Assembly: GCA_035559715.1 (NCBI GenBank)
Contig: DATMAW010000138.1
Span: 1-23,947 of the forward strand
Direction of reading: 5' to 3'
Length of the DNA stretch: 23,947 nt
Origin: JACQHC01 sp035559715
GTDB lineage: Bacteria; Gemmatimonadota; Gemmatimonadetes; Gemmatimonadales; GWC2-71-9
Shown: piece by piece, positions 1 to 7,815 of the stretch
Layout: each line of letters begins with the position of its first letter
Position numbering within the stretch: position 1 is the stretch's first letter
Position numbers and translations under genes: made by a program
Notes under the pieces: generated by a model
What the model was told of the DNA's origin: nothing
What the model saw: only the letters and a program-made list of their open reading frames with translations
Databases searched by the model: none

Positions 1-98
1 CGGGTCGGCGAGTCGGCGAGCGAGCGGACACGCGTCCCGCCGATCCGGCGATCCGCCGATCCGGCGATCCGTCGCTCCGCCGATCCGCCACTCCGCCC
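1..98. repeat. 8-bp tandem word forming an imperfect inverted repeat
   Basis: From 37 to 98 the sequence is a run of 8-bp units in unbroken register: CCGCCGAT, CCGGCGAT, CCGCCGAT, CCGGCGAT, CCGTCGCT, CCGCCGAT, CCGCCACT, CCGCCC. From 4 to 27 there are three 8-bp units of roughly complementary sequence (GTCGGCGA, GTCGGCGA, GCGAGCGG). The two parts can fold as a long imperfect hairpin. It lies just past the stop codon of the PIG-L gene (minus strand), so it could act as its terminator, although no T tract follows. No gene is visible in 1-104. Confidence 0.75.
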
Positions 99-104
99 AA
101 CCGA

Positions 105-2603
105 TCATCGCTGCCCCAGCGCGAGCAGATTGAGGAACACCCGATACGCCCCGACCACGCCGGCCGGCAACGCGCGGAAAAACGCGAGGCCGGTGTACAC
201 GTAGGTGCCACGCCCGTACCGCGCCACGAGCAGCCCGCCCTGAAGCGGCGGCATACCGGGGTCGCTGGTTTCGAGCAACGGCCGGAACGCCGCATCCCAC
301 GATCGCGCGAAATACAATCCGCGCTCCTGCGGCCAGCCATCCCAATCGGCCGCCCCGATGCGGTTGGGCCGGGTGAACGCGGAATGCTCGGGTTCCAGCA
401 CGCGGACCGGAGCGGTCTCGTCGGTCACACGATCATGCGGCCGCGCGATGGTGATCTCGTACGGCGCGAATTTCCCCGTGACATAGGCGTATTGCTGATA
501 CTGCACGATCAGGGTTCCGCCGCGCTCGACGTACTGGAGCAGCCGGCTGTTGTGCCGCACGAGCGCGGTGTCCGTCTCGTACGCACGGGCCCCAATGATG
601 ATCGCGTCGAACGGCGACAGGTCGCCCCGTGCGAGCCGTTCGGGACCAAGCAGCTCGAGCGGGAGCCCCACCTGGCCGAGCGCTTCGGGAACAAGGTCGG
701 CGGCGCCGCGGACGTATCCCACGCGGCTCACGGCGGGAAGCAGCAGCGGAGCCACGCGGACGGCCGCCGTCGCGGGCACGACGCGGGGCGTGTGTCGCAC
801 GTGAGGATACTCGATCAGATCCACCGCCTGGTCCGACTCGCGACCGTCGGCAAGACGCGCCACGGCTCGCACCGTGACACTCGCGTCCCGTACGGCCGCC
901 GGCCGCCGGAGCTGGAACGTGACGGTGCGCTCCTGGCCCGCGGCGTCGAACGACACCTGGGCCACGGGGGGCGCGGGCCATCCGTCCACCTCCAACCGCA
1001 CGTCGGCGGTATGAGACCCCGCTACGCGAGACGTGAGGCTGACCGTGAACGGCCGCGTCGCGGGTGCGTCAGCCGGCCACACGACGGTGCGCGGCTGGAG
1101 GCGCACTTCCAGGGGGGGGACGACGCGCACCAGCCGGCGGACTTCGCCGCGGGCCTGGTCGTTCAGGCGATACGTCACTTCGCGCGACAGCGCGACCTGC
1201 GCTCCCGCCACGCGCAGCATAACGCGCGCGGTGAGCGGAGCAGGCCCGAACGGTTGACCGCGTAGCGCCGGCTCGGCAACCGACCAGTCATACAGCGCGC
1301 CGATGCGCGGGCGCTCGAGGAAATAGGGCTGCGTAGGACGCGCATCGGCGGCCACCGTCACGGCAACGGACTCGGCCACCATCTGCCCGGCCTGGAGCGA
1401 GCGCGTCTCACCGGCTCCCGGCACGACCCGCCATCCCGCGGGGGCGCTGAGCGTCGCGGACTCGAACAGCACGTCGTCCGCGCCGCCGTTAAAGACCTCG
1501 ATCACGACGCGCGCATGCTGGCCGGGGACCAGTTCCGCGGCGTCCGCTCGCGCATCCACGACGATCCCCGCCGCCGCCGCGAGCGCTCGTTCCAACACGT
1601 TGCGGGCCTCCGTATCCTCGGGTGCTTCGCCCAGTCGCCGGAGCGCCCCGGCGATAGCGACGGCGGCGGCGGGAAGCCGAGGGACGCTCAATTGCCCCCG
1701 CAGCGAATCGGCGAAGCGCGTGAGCCAGGTCTCCGCCAGCGGAATGCCCGCGAACACGCCGCCGCCGTCCGCGGATTCGCTCACACCCGCCCCATCGTTC
1801 TCGGCAAGCAGTTGCAACGTTGCCGTCTGCGGTCCGATCCGTTGCAGCTGCCCCATGTCCTGCGAGCGGTGCAGGCTGCGGCTCGCCATCGCGATCTGGT
1901 GCACCGTGCGACCGGATCGCTCATCCAACAATCCCGTCTGTAGTGTGATCTGCGTGGCCGCGGAATCGAAGCGCGTGGAACGATAGAGACGGAGCGGAGT
2001 CCAGGGCGCGAGCCCTTCGTCGCGCTGCAACTCCGGGAACGCCGCCGCATCCCCCGCCCCCTGGAACACGCGGCGAGCGATCACGCCGGCCATCTGGTGC
2101 TGGCCGTGCCCGTCGCGCGGAGTGCCCGTGAAGACCGACACGATGACGTGCGGCCGGAACCGGCGAACCACCCGCACGGCGTCCTTCAACAGGGAATCCG
2201 GCGGCCAGAAGCGGGAGGTCTCCTCCAGCGAGCGCGAGAAGCCGAAGTCGAACGCGCGGGTGAAGTACTGCTCCGCCCCGTCGGTGCCGCGCGCTGCCAG
2301 CAGTTCCTGCGAGCGGAGCAGCCCCAGCTCCTCACCCAGCTCCGGCCCGATGAGATTCTGCCCGCCCTCGCCACGCGAGAGCGAGAGATAGGCGGCCCGC
2401 GCGCCATGCCGAATCGCCGCGAGCGCCAGGATCTCCGTGTCCTCGTCGTCCGGATGCGCGCCGATCACGAGCAGCCGCCTGGGCTCCGCGAGCCGCTGGA
2501 GCAGGCGGTCAACTTCGACCACCCCGCCCGCGGCGGGTGGAGACAGCTGCGCCTGGGAAACGCGGGGAAACAGGGAGGCGAACAGCGCACAGGCCAGGGC
2601 CAC
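105..2603 (-). CDS. secreted PIG-L (LmbE-like) deacetylase with C-terminal amidotransferase-like domain
   Basis: Predicted zinc-dependent N-acetyl-sugar deacetylase of the PIG-L/LmbE family acting outside the cytoplasm. Counting from the GTG at 2603, the metal site is visible as AHPDDE (residues 49-54) and HGQHQ (166-170). A hydrophobic stretch ending in SQAQ (16-19) looks like a signal peptide. Residues ~360-640 are beta-rich and resemble NEW3-type domains. Residues ~650-832 look like a class I glutamine-amidotransferase-like fold (FDAIIIGARAYETD, then GGTLIVQY), with no clear catalytic Cys. At 832 aa it is far longer than single-domain family members (~230-300 aa). The start is uncertain: GTG 2603 has GAGGG upstream but leaves a signal peptide without positive charge, whereas in-frame TTG 2663 or GTG 2672 would add an RRGRG n-region read from the repeat. 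The open frame reaches 2765 inside the upstream gene. The substrate is unknown. Confidence 0.85.
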   Translation of the reverse strand: MALACALFASLFPRVSQAQLSPPAAGGVVEVDRLLQRLAEPRRLLVIGAHPDDEDTEILALAAIRHGARAAYLSLSRGEGGQNLIGPELGEELGLLRSQELLAARGTDGAEQYFTRAFDFGFSRSLEETSRFWPPDSLLKDAVRVVRRFRPHVIVSVFTGTPRDGHGQHQMAGVIARRVFQGAGDAAAFPELQRDEGLAPWTPLRLYRSTRFDSAATQITLQTGLLDERSGRTVHQIAMASRSLHRSQDMGQLQRIGPQTATLQLLAENDGAGVSESADGGGVFAGIPLAETWLTRFADSLRGQLSVPRLPAAAVAIAGALRRLGEAPEDTEARNVLERALAAAAGIVVDARADAAELVPGQHARVVIEVFNGGADDVLFESATLSAPAGWRVVPGAGETRSLQAGQMVAESVAVTVAADARPTQPYFLERPRIGALYDWSVAEPALRGQPFGPAPLTARVMLRVAGAQVALSREVTYRLNDQARGEVRRLVRVVPPLEVRLQPRTVVWPADAPATRPFTVSLTSRVAGSHTADVRLEVDGWPAPPVAQVSFDAAGQERTVTFQLRRPAAVRDASVTVRAVARLADGRESDQAVDLIEYPHVRHTPRVVPATAAVRVAPLLLPAVSRVGYVRGAADLVPEALGQVGLPLELLGPERLARGDLSPFDAIIIGARAYETDTALVRHNSRLLQYVERGGTLIVQYQQYAYVTGKFAPYEITIARPHDRVTDETAPVRVLEPEHSAFTRPNRIGAADWDGWPQERGLYFARSWDAAFRPLLETSDPGMPPLQGGLLVARYGRGTYVYTGLAFFRALPAGVVGAYRVFLNLLALGQR

Positions 2604-2614
2604 GCCCCGCCCTC

Positions 2615-2697
2615 GGCGGGTCGGCGGGCCGGCGGGTGGGCGGGTCGTCGCACCGGTGCACAAGCGACCCACCGACCCGCCCGCCCGCCGACCCACC
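2615..2697. repeat. 33-nt-arm inverted repeat between two co-directional genes
   Basis: Arms 2615-2647 and 2665-2697 match as reverse complements at 29 of 33 positions. The 17-nt spacer contains the perfect palindrome GCACCGGTGC (2650-2659). Both arms are built from 8-bp units (left: GGGTCGGC, GGGCCGGC, GGGTGGGC; right: CGACCCAC, CGACCCGC, CCGCCCGC, CGACCCAC). The right arm touches the stop codon of the phosphoribosyltransferase-like gene. The left arm ends about 12 nt before the GTG start of the PIG-L gene. In the minus-strand transcript it would form a very stable GC hairpin between the two genes, as a terminator, an RNA stabiliser or a block on the downstream ribosome-binding site. Confidence 0.85.
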
Positions 2698-3351
2698 CTA
2701 GGCAGCTTGTCTTGCAACAACGATGCTGCGAAGGCGCTCCGCACTCGGATCCTGCGGATCGCCAAATGGCCGGGCGTGACCTGCGGCGTCGAGAAGGACG
2801 GTGGGACACACCAGATCGTATTGCTGCGCGCGGATGCGCTCTTTTGCCGCGTTGGTGCTCACCGCGGCCGCGATCAGCACCCCTTCGGCGCCCATCTGCT
2901 CGGCGGCCCGCGCGGCGGCCAGCACTTTCCAGGGAGAGATTAGCTGGCCCTCGACGATGACCACGGTGTGGTCCACGAGACTCCGCAGCGGCCGTTGACC
3001 GCGGAACAGCAGGCGCTCGGTCTTCACGGCCCGGCGGGCGCGGTCCATCGCTTCATTCAGACGGTCGAGCTGCTCGAACCGCGGCGCGAAGGCAGGATCG
3101 GTGATCGCATCCCCGTCTTCCGCGATCGCTCCCACGGGCTCGTTGCCCTCGAGGCGAACGTGCGCCCCGACGATGACGTCGAAGGGACAGCTCATTCCTT
3201 TCGCCGCGGCGGCCGCGATCTCCACGCCGGTAGGCGTGATGCCCAACAGGATGACGGGGGGTCTCGCCCGCTGGTACAACTGTCGCGCCAGCATCGCGCC
3301 CGCGGCGGCGCGCGAGGGGTAGAGGGCCTCGGGTGGAGCGGCGGTGGTCAT
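2698..3351 (-). CDS. degenerate phosphoribosyltransferase-like protein (COG1926-like)
   Basis: A 217-aa protein with the outline of the predicted phosphoribosyltransferases of COG1926: N-terminal YPSRAAAGAMLARQL, a TPTGVEIAAAAA segment (39-50) where the family has an RGGVPVA loop, GAIAEDGDAI (74-83), and the strand-loop-helix that normally carries the PRPP loop (129-150). Here that loop reads VIVEGQLISPWK instead of the usual hydrophobic-DDG-x-x-TGAT. The acidic pair and the TG[AS]T phosphate loop are therefore both missing. I infer a fold retained for binding or regulation and probably not a classical transferase reaction. The ATG at 3351 was chosen because homology begins there; the frame stays open to 3459. 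A TACTAT box lies 11 nt upstream and no Shine-Dalgarno is visible. The PIG-L gene follows on the same strand after 94 bp. Confidence 0.72.
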   Translation of the reverse strand: MTTAAPPEALYPSRAAAGAMLARQLYQRARPPVILLGITPTGVEIAAAAAKGMSCPFDVIVGAHVRLEGNEPVGAIAEDGDAITDPAFAPRFEQLDRLNEAMDRARRAVKTERLLFRGQRPLRSLVDHTVVIVEGQLISPWKVLAAARAAEQMGAEGVLIAAAVSTNAAKERIRAQQYDLVCPTVLLDAAGHARPFGDPQDPSAERLRSIVVARQAA

Positions 3352-3362
3352 TGACGAAACGA

Positions 3363-3368
3363 ATAGTA
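3363..3368 (-). promoter_or_regulatory. candidate -10 box of the PRTase-like gene
   Basis: On the minus strand TACTAT (TAnnnT type) ends 11 nt before the ATG at 3351. Transcription would start within a few bases of the start codon, giving a leaderless or near-leaderless mRNA, which fits the absence of a Shine-Dalgarno. The -35 at 17-bp spacing (TTCCGG) is poor. Confidence 0.35.
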
Positions 3369-3430
3369 GGGTGGCGCCGCCCCGACCGGAAGGCGAGAAC
3401 TGGAGATTTCGAGCAATCTCAGCCCCCCGC

Positions 3431-3484
3431 GCCGAGCGTCGCCTGCGGTCGCTCGGCATCGCCCGTCATCGGCCTCATCGCCCG
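3431..3484. repeat. 8-bp hairpin followed by CATCGCCCGT-type tandem words
   Basis: GCCGAGCG (3431-3438) and CGCTCGGC (3450-3457) are perfect reverse complements with an 11-nt loop. Directly after come CATCGCCCGT (3457-3466), CATCGGCCT (3467-3475) and CATCGCCCG (3476-3484), the same word family found near 9893 and 19521. It lies in the 236-bp gap between divergent genes, so it is not placed as a terminator. It may be an operator, a leader structure or a repeat relic. Confidence 0.5.
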
Positions 3485-3587
3485 CGATCCCCTGCTGCGC
3501 GAGATGTGACAGTAGCGTCGCACCCCCGTTCCCCGCCATATTGCAGCATCGTGCCCTCCTCGCACCTCTGATTGTGAGACCGCTCTC

Positions 3588-5462
3588 ATGACCACAGTGG
3601 CGGAAACCAAGCAGCGACAGACCAACACTCCCGCCGGCGCGCACGTGAGCGAGCACGAAGCCCGCGAGGTGGCCGAGGCGGCACGCCAGAAGGAGTGGGC
3701 CGCCCCGAGCTTCGTCAGGGAGTTATTCGAGGGCCGCCTGCACCTCGAGCTGATTCATCCGTACCCGGAGATCGATCCCGAAGAGCTGGCCCGGGCCCGT
3801 CCGTTCCTGGAGCAGCTCGACGCGTTCCTGCGTGAGAACGTGGACCCCGAGGAAATCGATCGCACCGCCAAAATCCCACCGCGCGTGATTGAGGGGCTCA
3901 AGCGCCTGGGGTGCTTCGGCATGAAGATCCCGCAGGAGTACGGCGGCCTCGGCCTCTCGCAAACGAGCTACAACCGCGCGATCTCCATCGCCGCCACGCA
4001 CGAAGCGTCAATCGGCGTCTTGCTGTCGGCGCACCAATCCATCGGCGTGCCGCAGCCGCTCAAGCTGTTCGGCACTCCCGAGCAGAAGAAGGCCTACCTT
4101 CCCCGGCTCGCGCGGGGCGAGATCAGCGCGTTCGCCCTGACGGAGACCTCGGTCGGCAGCGATCCCGCGCGGATGAGCACCACGGCCCAACTCACGCCGG
4201 ATGGCGCGGCCTACATCCTTAACGGCGAGAAGCTGTGGTGCACCAACGGCACCATCGCGGACATCATGATCGTGATGGCCAAAACCGGACCGAAGGCCAT
4301 CTCGGCGTTCATCGTGGAGTCCAAGTGGCCCGGCGTGGAGGTCACGCACCGCTGCCATTTCATGGGTCTCAAAGGCATCGAGAACGCGGCGCTGAGGTTT
4401 ACGAACGTGCGCGTGCCGCGCGAGAACTTGCTGTGGGGCGAGGGGAAAGGCCTCAAGCTCGCGCTGATCACACTCAACACGGGTCGGCTCACCGTCCCGG
4501 CCACGTCCGCCGCGGCAGCAAAGGTGTGTCTCGACATCTCACGTCGCTTCAGTCAGGAGCGCGTGCAGTGGGGCCAACCGGTGGGCAAGCACGACGCCGT
4601 GGCGCAGATGCTGGGCCGGATGGCCGCCACGACGTTCGCCATGGAGGCCATGGCCGAGCTGGCGACGTTGATGGCGGACAAGGGCGGCTTCGACATCCGG
4701 CTCGAGGCCGCGATGGCCAAGATGTGGTGCACCGAGCACGGCTGGCGGATCATTGACGACACGATGCAGATCCGCGGCGGGCGCGGATACGAAACGGCGT
4801 CGAGTCTCGCGGCGCGTGGCGAACGCCCTGAGCCCGTCGAGCGCCTGATGCGGGACTTCCGCATCAATCTGATCTTCGAGGGATCGAGCGAGATCATGCG
4901 GTTGTTCATCGCGCGTGAGGCGGTGGACACGCATCTCAAGGTGGCCGGCGCCCTGGTAGATCCCAAGGCTCCCCTGTCCGCGAAGATCCCCGCCCTGCTT
5001 CGCACGGCGATGTATTACGCCACGTGGTATCCCGGCAAGTGGATTGGATGGGGCTGGTGGCCGCGGTATCAGCACTTCGGGCCGCTGGCGCGCGAGCTGC
5101 GGTACGTGAACCGCGCGGCGCGGCGCCTGGCGCGAGCGCTGTTCCACGCCATCGTGCGTTTCGGGCCCAGGCTGGAGAAGCGCCAGGCGGTGCTGGCCCG
5201 CCTCGTCGAGATCGGCGCCGAGCTGTTCGCCATGAGCGCTGCGTGCGCCCGGGCCCAGAAGCTCCGGACCAGTCGGTCGCCGGAGGAGCGGGCGCAGGGA
5301 CCGCAGGCCGTGCACCTGGCGCGGGTGTTCTGCAAGCTCGCCCGGCGGCGCGTGGAAGAGCGGTTCGATCGCCTGTTCGACAACGACGACACGGCGGTCT
5401 ATCAGATGGCGCAGCGGGTGCTGGCGAACGAGTACACCTGGTTGGAGCAGCTCGCCAAGTAA
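3588..5462 (+). CDS. acyl-CoA dehydrogenase, VLCAD-like with C-terminal extension
   Basis: FAD-dependent alpha,beta-dehydrogenation of acyl-CoA, the first step of beta-oxidation. The domains appear in order: N-terminal helical domain (~60-175), the substrate/FAD loop FALTETSVGSDPA (182-194), the middle beta domain with LNGEKLWCTNG (211-221), and the C-terminal helical domain with QIRGGRGYE (394-402). The catalytic glutamate is E431 in IFEGSSEIMRLF, the position used by MCAD and VLCAD. Residues ~450-624 form an extra helical domain with a Trp-rich segment (WYPGKWIGWGWW) and basic helices, as in the VLCAD/ACAD9 group, where the extension binds membrane. At 624 aa it matches that group rather than the ~380-aa soluble enzymes. 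The ATG at 3588 has only a weak purine stretch upstream. It is monocistronic, with a hairpin 11 bp past its stop. Confidence 0.95.
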   Translation: MTTVAETKQRQTNTPAGAHVSEHEAREVAEAARQKEWAAPSFVRELFEGRLHLELIHPYPEIDPEELARARPFLEQLDAFLRENVDPEEIDRTAKIPPRVIEGLKRLGCFGMKIPQEYGGLGLSQTSYNRAISIAATHEASIGVLLSAHQSIGVPQPLKLFGTPEQKKAYLPRLARGEISAFALTETSVGSDPARMSTTAQLTPDGAAYILNGEKLWCTNGTIADIMIVMAKTGPKAISAFIVESKWPGVEVTHRCHFMGLKGIENAALRFTNVRVPRENLLWGEGKGLKLALITLNTGRLTVPATSAAAAKVCLDISRRFSQERVQWGQPVGKHDAVAQMLGRMAATTFAMEAMAELATLMADKGGFDIRLEAAMAKMWCTEHGWRIIDDTMQIRGGRGYETASSLAARGERPEPVERLMRDFRINLIFEGSSEIMRLFIAREAVDTHLKVAGALVDPKAPLSAKIPALLRTAMYYATWYPGKWIGWGWWPRYQHFGPLARELRYVNRAARRLARALFHAIVRFGPRLEKRQAVLARLVEIGAELFAMSAACARAQKLRTSRSPEERAQGPQAVHLARVFCKLARRRVEERFDRLFDNDDTAVYQMAQRVLANEYTWLEQLAK

Positions 5463-5473
5463 GGACGACGAGA

Positions 5474-5514
5474 GGTCGGGGCGCGGTCGAGTCCGCTGAC
5501 CGCGCCCAGCGACC
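5474..5514 (+). terminator. GC-rich hairpin after the acyl-CoA dehydrogenase
   Basis: GGGCGCGGTC (5479-5488) pairs perfectly with GACCGCGCCC (5498-5507) around a 9-nt loop. An outer stem, GGTCG (5474-5478) with CGACC (5510-5514), extends it across a 2-nt bulge. No T tract follows, so intrinsic termination is uncertain. Confidence 0.6.
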
Positions 5515-5541
5515 GGAGCGCCTTCTCCTGCCGGCGTGGCC

Positions 5542-5557
5542 CGCGGCGTTCGCCGCG
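5542..5557 (-). terminator. short perfect hairpin after the Cys/Met PLP enzyme gene
   Basis: CGCGGCG (5542-5548) and CGCCGCG (5551-5557) are perfect complements with a 2-base loop. They lie 5 bp past the stop codon of the minus-strand gene that ends at 5563. There is no T tract. Together with the hairpin at 5474-5514 it separates two convergent genes. Confidence 0.4.
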
Positions 5558-5562
5558 CTGCC

Positions 5563-6858
5563 TCAGGGCGCTTCCAGCGCCTGCTTCAAGTCCGCGATGA
5601 TGTCCTCGTAGTGCTCCACGCCCACCGACAACCGCACCATGCCCGGCGTGATCCCCATCTTCGCCTGATCCGCGGCCGGCACGTCCGCGTGCGTCATCGT
5701 CGCCGGGTGCTCGGCCAGCGACTCCGTCCCGCCCAGACTCACGGCGAGCTTCACCAGTTTCAGGCTGTTCAAGAAGCGGAACGCCCTTGGCTCACCACCC
5801 TCCAGCTCGAACGAGATCAGTGAGCCAGGCCCCGAGCACTGTCGCCGGTACACGGCATGCATGGGATCGCTCTCCGGCAGCAAGTCCAGGTAATACACCC
5901 GCTTCACTTCGGGATGCTCGCTCAAGAAATCCGCCACATGCCGCGCGTTCTTCATCTGCGCGGTCATACGCATCTTCAACGTCTCGAGGCTCCGCAGCAG
6001 CAACCACCCGGTCCACGGGCTGGCCATGGTTCCCATGAACGTCCGGAGCGCGCGCACGCGATCCATCAGCGCGTGCGAGCCGAGCGCCGCGCCCGCGATC
6101 AGATCGCTGTGCCCGCCCAGGAACTTTGTGGCCGAGTAGAGCACCACGTCGGCCCCGTGCGCGAGCGGCTGCTGCCACAGCGGGCCGAGGAACGTGTTGT
6201 CCACCATCACGACCGGTCGGTGGTCCTTCGTGCCCAGCGAACGCGCCAGCCGCGAGACGCCGGCGATGTCCACCAGGGCGTTGGTGGGATTCGCCGGCGT
6301 TTCCACCAACACGGCGCTCACCCGCCGGCCCGCCGCCCGTTCCCGCACCGAGCGCTCGACATCGGGGATCGGCACCCCGGCGGGGAATCCCACGGGCAGC
6401 ACCCCAAAGTCGGACAACACGTGCTCGATGAAGTACTCCGTCCCGCCGTACAGCGGGTCACTGTGCACCAGCACGTCGCCCGGCCGCACGAACGCCAGGA
6501 CGCTGGTCGCAATCGCGGCCATGCCGCTTTCGAACACGGCGCACGCCTCCGCGCCATCCCACAAGGTGAGCCGGTCTTCCAGGATCTCAAGATCGGGGTT
6601 GTTCAGCCGACTGTAGATGAGGCCCGGCTGCTCGCGGGGGCCTCTCTCCCGGAGGCCATAGGCCACTTCAAAAAAGGCCTTCCCCGCTTCGGCGGTCTCG
6701 AACACGAACGTGGACGTCTGGAAGATGGGGCACTTGATGGCGCCCTCGGAGAGCCTGGGATCGTACCCATAGCTCATCATGAGGCTCTCGGGCCTCAGGG
6801 CGTGAGTGCCGAGCTTCCGGTGCTTGTACCGGGGTTGAACGTGGCGGCGTCGTGACAC
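5563..6858 (-). CDS. Cys/Met metabolism PLP-dependent enzyme (cystathionine gamma-synthase / methionine gamma-lyase family)
   Basis: A fold-type I PLP enzyme of trans-sulfuration or methionine degradation in the cytosol. Numbering from the GTG at 6858: YSRLNNP (82-88) supplies the phosphate-contact Tyr/Arg of the neighbouring subunit, SGMAAI (111-116) is the PLP phosphate region, VDNTF (219-223) holds the PLP aspartate, SATK (242-245) carries the Schiff-base lysine K245, and SLGGTESLAEHPATMTH lies near the C terminus. The opening RPESLMMSYGYDPRLSEGA resembles the methionine-gamma-lyase-like branch, but reaction specificity cannot be read from sequence. The start is uncertain: GTG 6858 has GAGG 5 nt upstream and is preferred, while the open frame begins at TTG 6885 with no Shine-Dalgarno. 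It is divergent from the ZIP transporter; the shared gap contains a repeated GCATCG element. Confidence 0.9.
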   Translation of the reverse strand: MSRRRHVQPRYKHRKLGTHALRPESLMMSYGYDPRLSEGAIKCPIFQTSTFVFETAEAGKAFFEVAYGLRERGPREQPGLIYSRLNNPDLEILEDRLTLWDGAEACAVFESGMAAIATSVLAFVRPGDVLVHSDPLYGGTEYFIEHVLSDFGVLPVGFPAGVPIPDVERSVRERAAGRRVSAVLVETPANPTNALVDIAGVSRLARSLGTKDHRPVVMVDNTFLGPLWQQPLAHGADVVLYSATKFLGGHSDLIAGAALGSHALMDRVRALRTFMGTMASPWTGWLLLRSLETLKMRMTAQMKNARHVADFLSEHPEVKRVYYLDLLPESDPMHAVYRRQCSGPGSLISFELEGGEPRAFRFLNSLKLVKLAVSLGGTESLAEHPATMTHADVPAADQAKMGITPGMVRLSVGVEHYEDIIADLKQALEAP

Positions 6859-6921
6859 GGATGCCTCACTGAGTGAGATGGACAACAGTTCATGCGTCGT
6901 GCGCTCGCGGGCCCAGCGACC

Positions 6922-6953
6922 GCATCGTACCGTAGACGATGCATCGCACCGTA
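6922..6953. promoter_or_regulatory. candidate operator: 13-bp direct repeat with embedded palindrome
   Basis: GCATCGTACCGTA (6922-6934) recurs as GCATCGCACCGTA (6941-6953), one mismatch in 13, with a 19-bp period (about two helical turns). The first copy also forms an inverted repeat: GCATCGT (6922-6928) with ACGATGC (6936-6942). It sits midway between the divergent PLP-enzyme and ZIP genes, where a shared regulator would bind. On the minus strand each copy contains TACGGT, a possible -10. The regulator is unknown. A relic of the CATCG repeat words seen elsewhere is an alternative. Confidence 0.45.
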
Positions 6954-7016
6954 TGTGCGTAGCCTCTGGCCCGCTTCACGAACGATTAACAATTCCGCGA
7001 GAATCCTTCACGGCCC

Positions 7017-7790
7017 ATGGTTCGCCTGTCCGACCTCTCCACCATCGAGCAAGCGTTCCTCGCCGGTCTCGGCACCTGGTTCTTGACCCTGCTCGGCACG
7101 CTCCCGGTGCTCCTGGTGCGGCAGGTACGCCGTGGCATCATGGACGGCATGATGGGCGCGGCCGGTGGGATCATGGTCGCCGCATCCTGCTGGTCGCTGC
7201 TCATCCCCGCGCTCGAACGCGGCGGCGTGTGGCGCACCCTGGCCGGCTTCGGGCTCGGAGCCTGCGGCATGTGGGCCCTCGATCGCCTCATTCCCCACCT
7301 TCACTCCGAGTTCCCCGAGGAGGCACACGCGGAAGGACCCACGGTTGCCTGGGTGCGCAGCAGCCTGCTCATGGCCGCCATCACCATCCACAACCTGCCT
7401 GAGGGACTTGCCGTTGGTCTGGGATTCGGGAGCGGCGACTTGCACCATGCCCTGGTGCTCGCGCTCGGAATCGGGCTCCAGAACATCCCGGAGGGCCTCG
7501 CGATTGCGCTGCCCCTGCGCCGCGATGGGATGAGCCGGAGTCGAGCACTGTGGTACGGGCAGCTCTCGGCTGTTGTGGAACCGGTGGCAGCTGTGGCGGG
7601 GGCACTGTTCGTCTCTGTGGCGGCGGGAGTACTGCCCTACGGCCTGGCGTTCGCCGCAGGCGCGATGCTCTACGTGGTGGTGGAGGAACTCCTGCCGGAA
7701 ACCGCGCGCAGCGGGAACGTCGACGTTGCCACGGCGGGATTCATCGCCGGATTCGCGATCATGATGGCGCTGGACCAACTGGCGCCCTGA
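7017..7790 (+). CDS. ZIP-family divalent metal transporter
   Basis: An inner-membrane importer of zinc or related divalent metals. The family's binuclear metal site is clear: HNLPEG (125-130) in one helix, QNIPEG (155-160) in the next, and EELLPE (223-228) further on. About eight hydrophobic segments are visible (~12-34, 42-64, 73-91, 115-136, 145-166, 186-204, 206-226, 237-254). The usual His-rich cytoplasmic loop is reduced to HLH (94-96) plus HAEG. The 257-aa length is typical of bacterial ZIPs. The ATG at 7017 has no good Shine-Dalgarno. TrxC follows 208 bp downstream on the same strand. Metal specificity cannot be assigned. Confidence 0.93.
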   Translation: MVRLSDLSTIEQAFLAGLGTWFLTLLGTLPVLLVRQVRRGIMDGMMGAAGGIMVAASCWSLLIPALERGGVWRTLAGFGLGACGMWALDRLIPHLHSEFPEEAHAEGPTVAWVRSSLLMAAITIHNLPEGLAVGLGFGSGDLHHALVLALGIGLQNIPEGLAIALPLRRDGMSRSRALWYGQLSAVVEPVAAVAGALFVSVAAGVLPYGLAFAAGAMLYVVVEELLPETARSGNVDVATAGFIAGFAIMMALDQLAP

Positions 7791-7815
7791 GAAGGATCGA
7801 AGAGAGACCAGGAGA

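Noticed and set aside
1..98. CRISPR array at the window start
   Set aside because: The units are 8 bp with no spacers, far too short for CRISPR repeats.
384..1265. 293-codon plus-strand frame opposite the PIG-L gene
   Set aside because: Shadow of a well-supported gene; composition is typical of antisense frames in GC-rich DNA.
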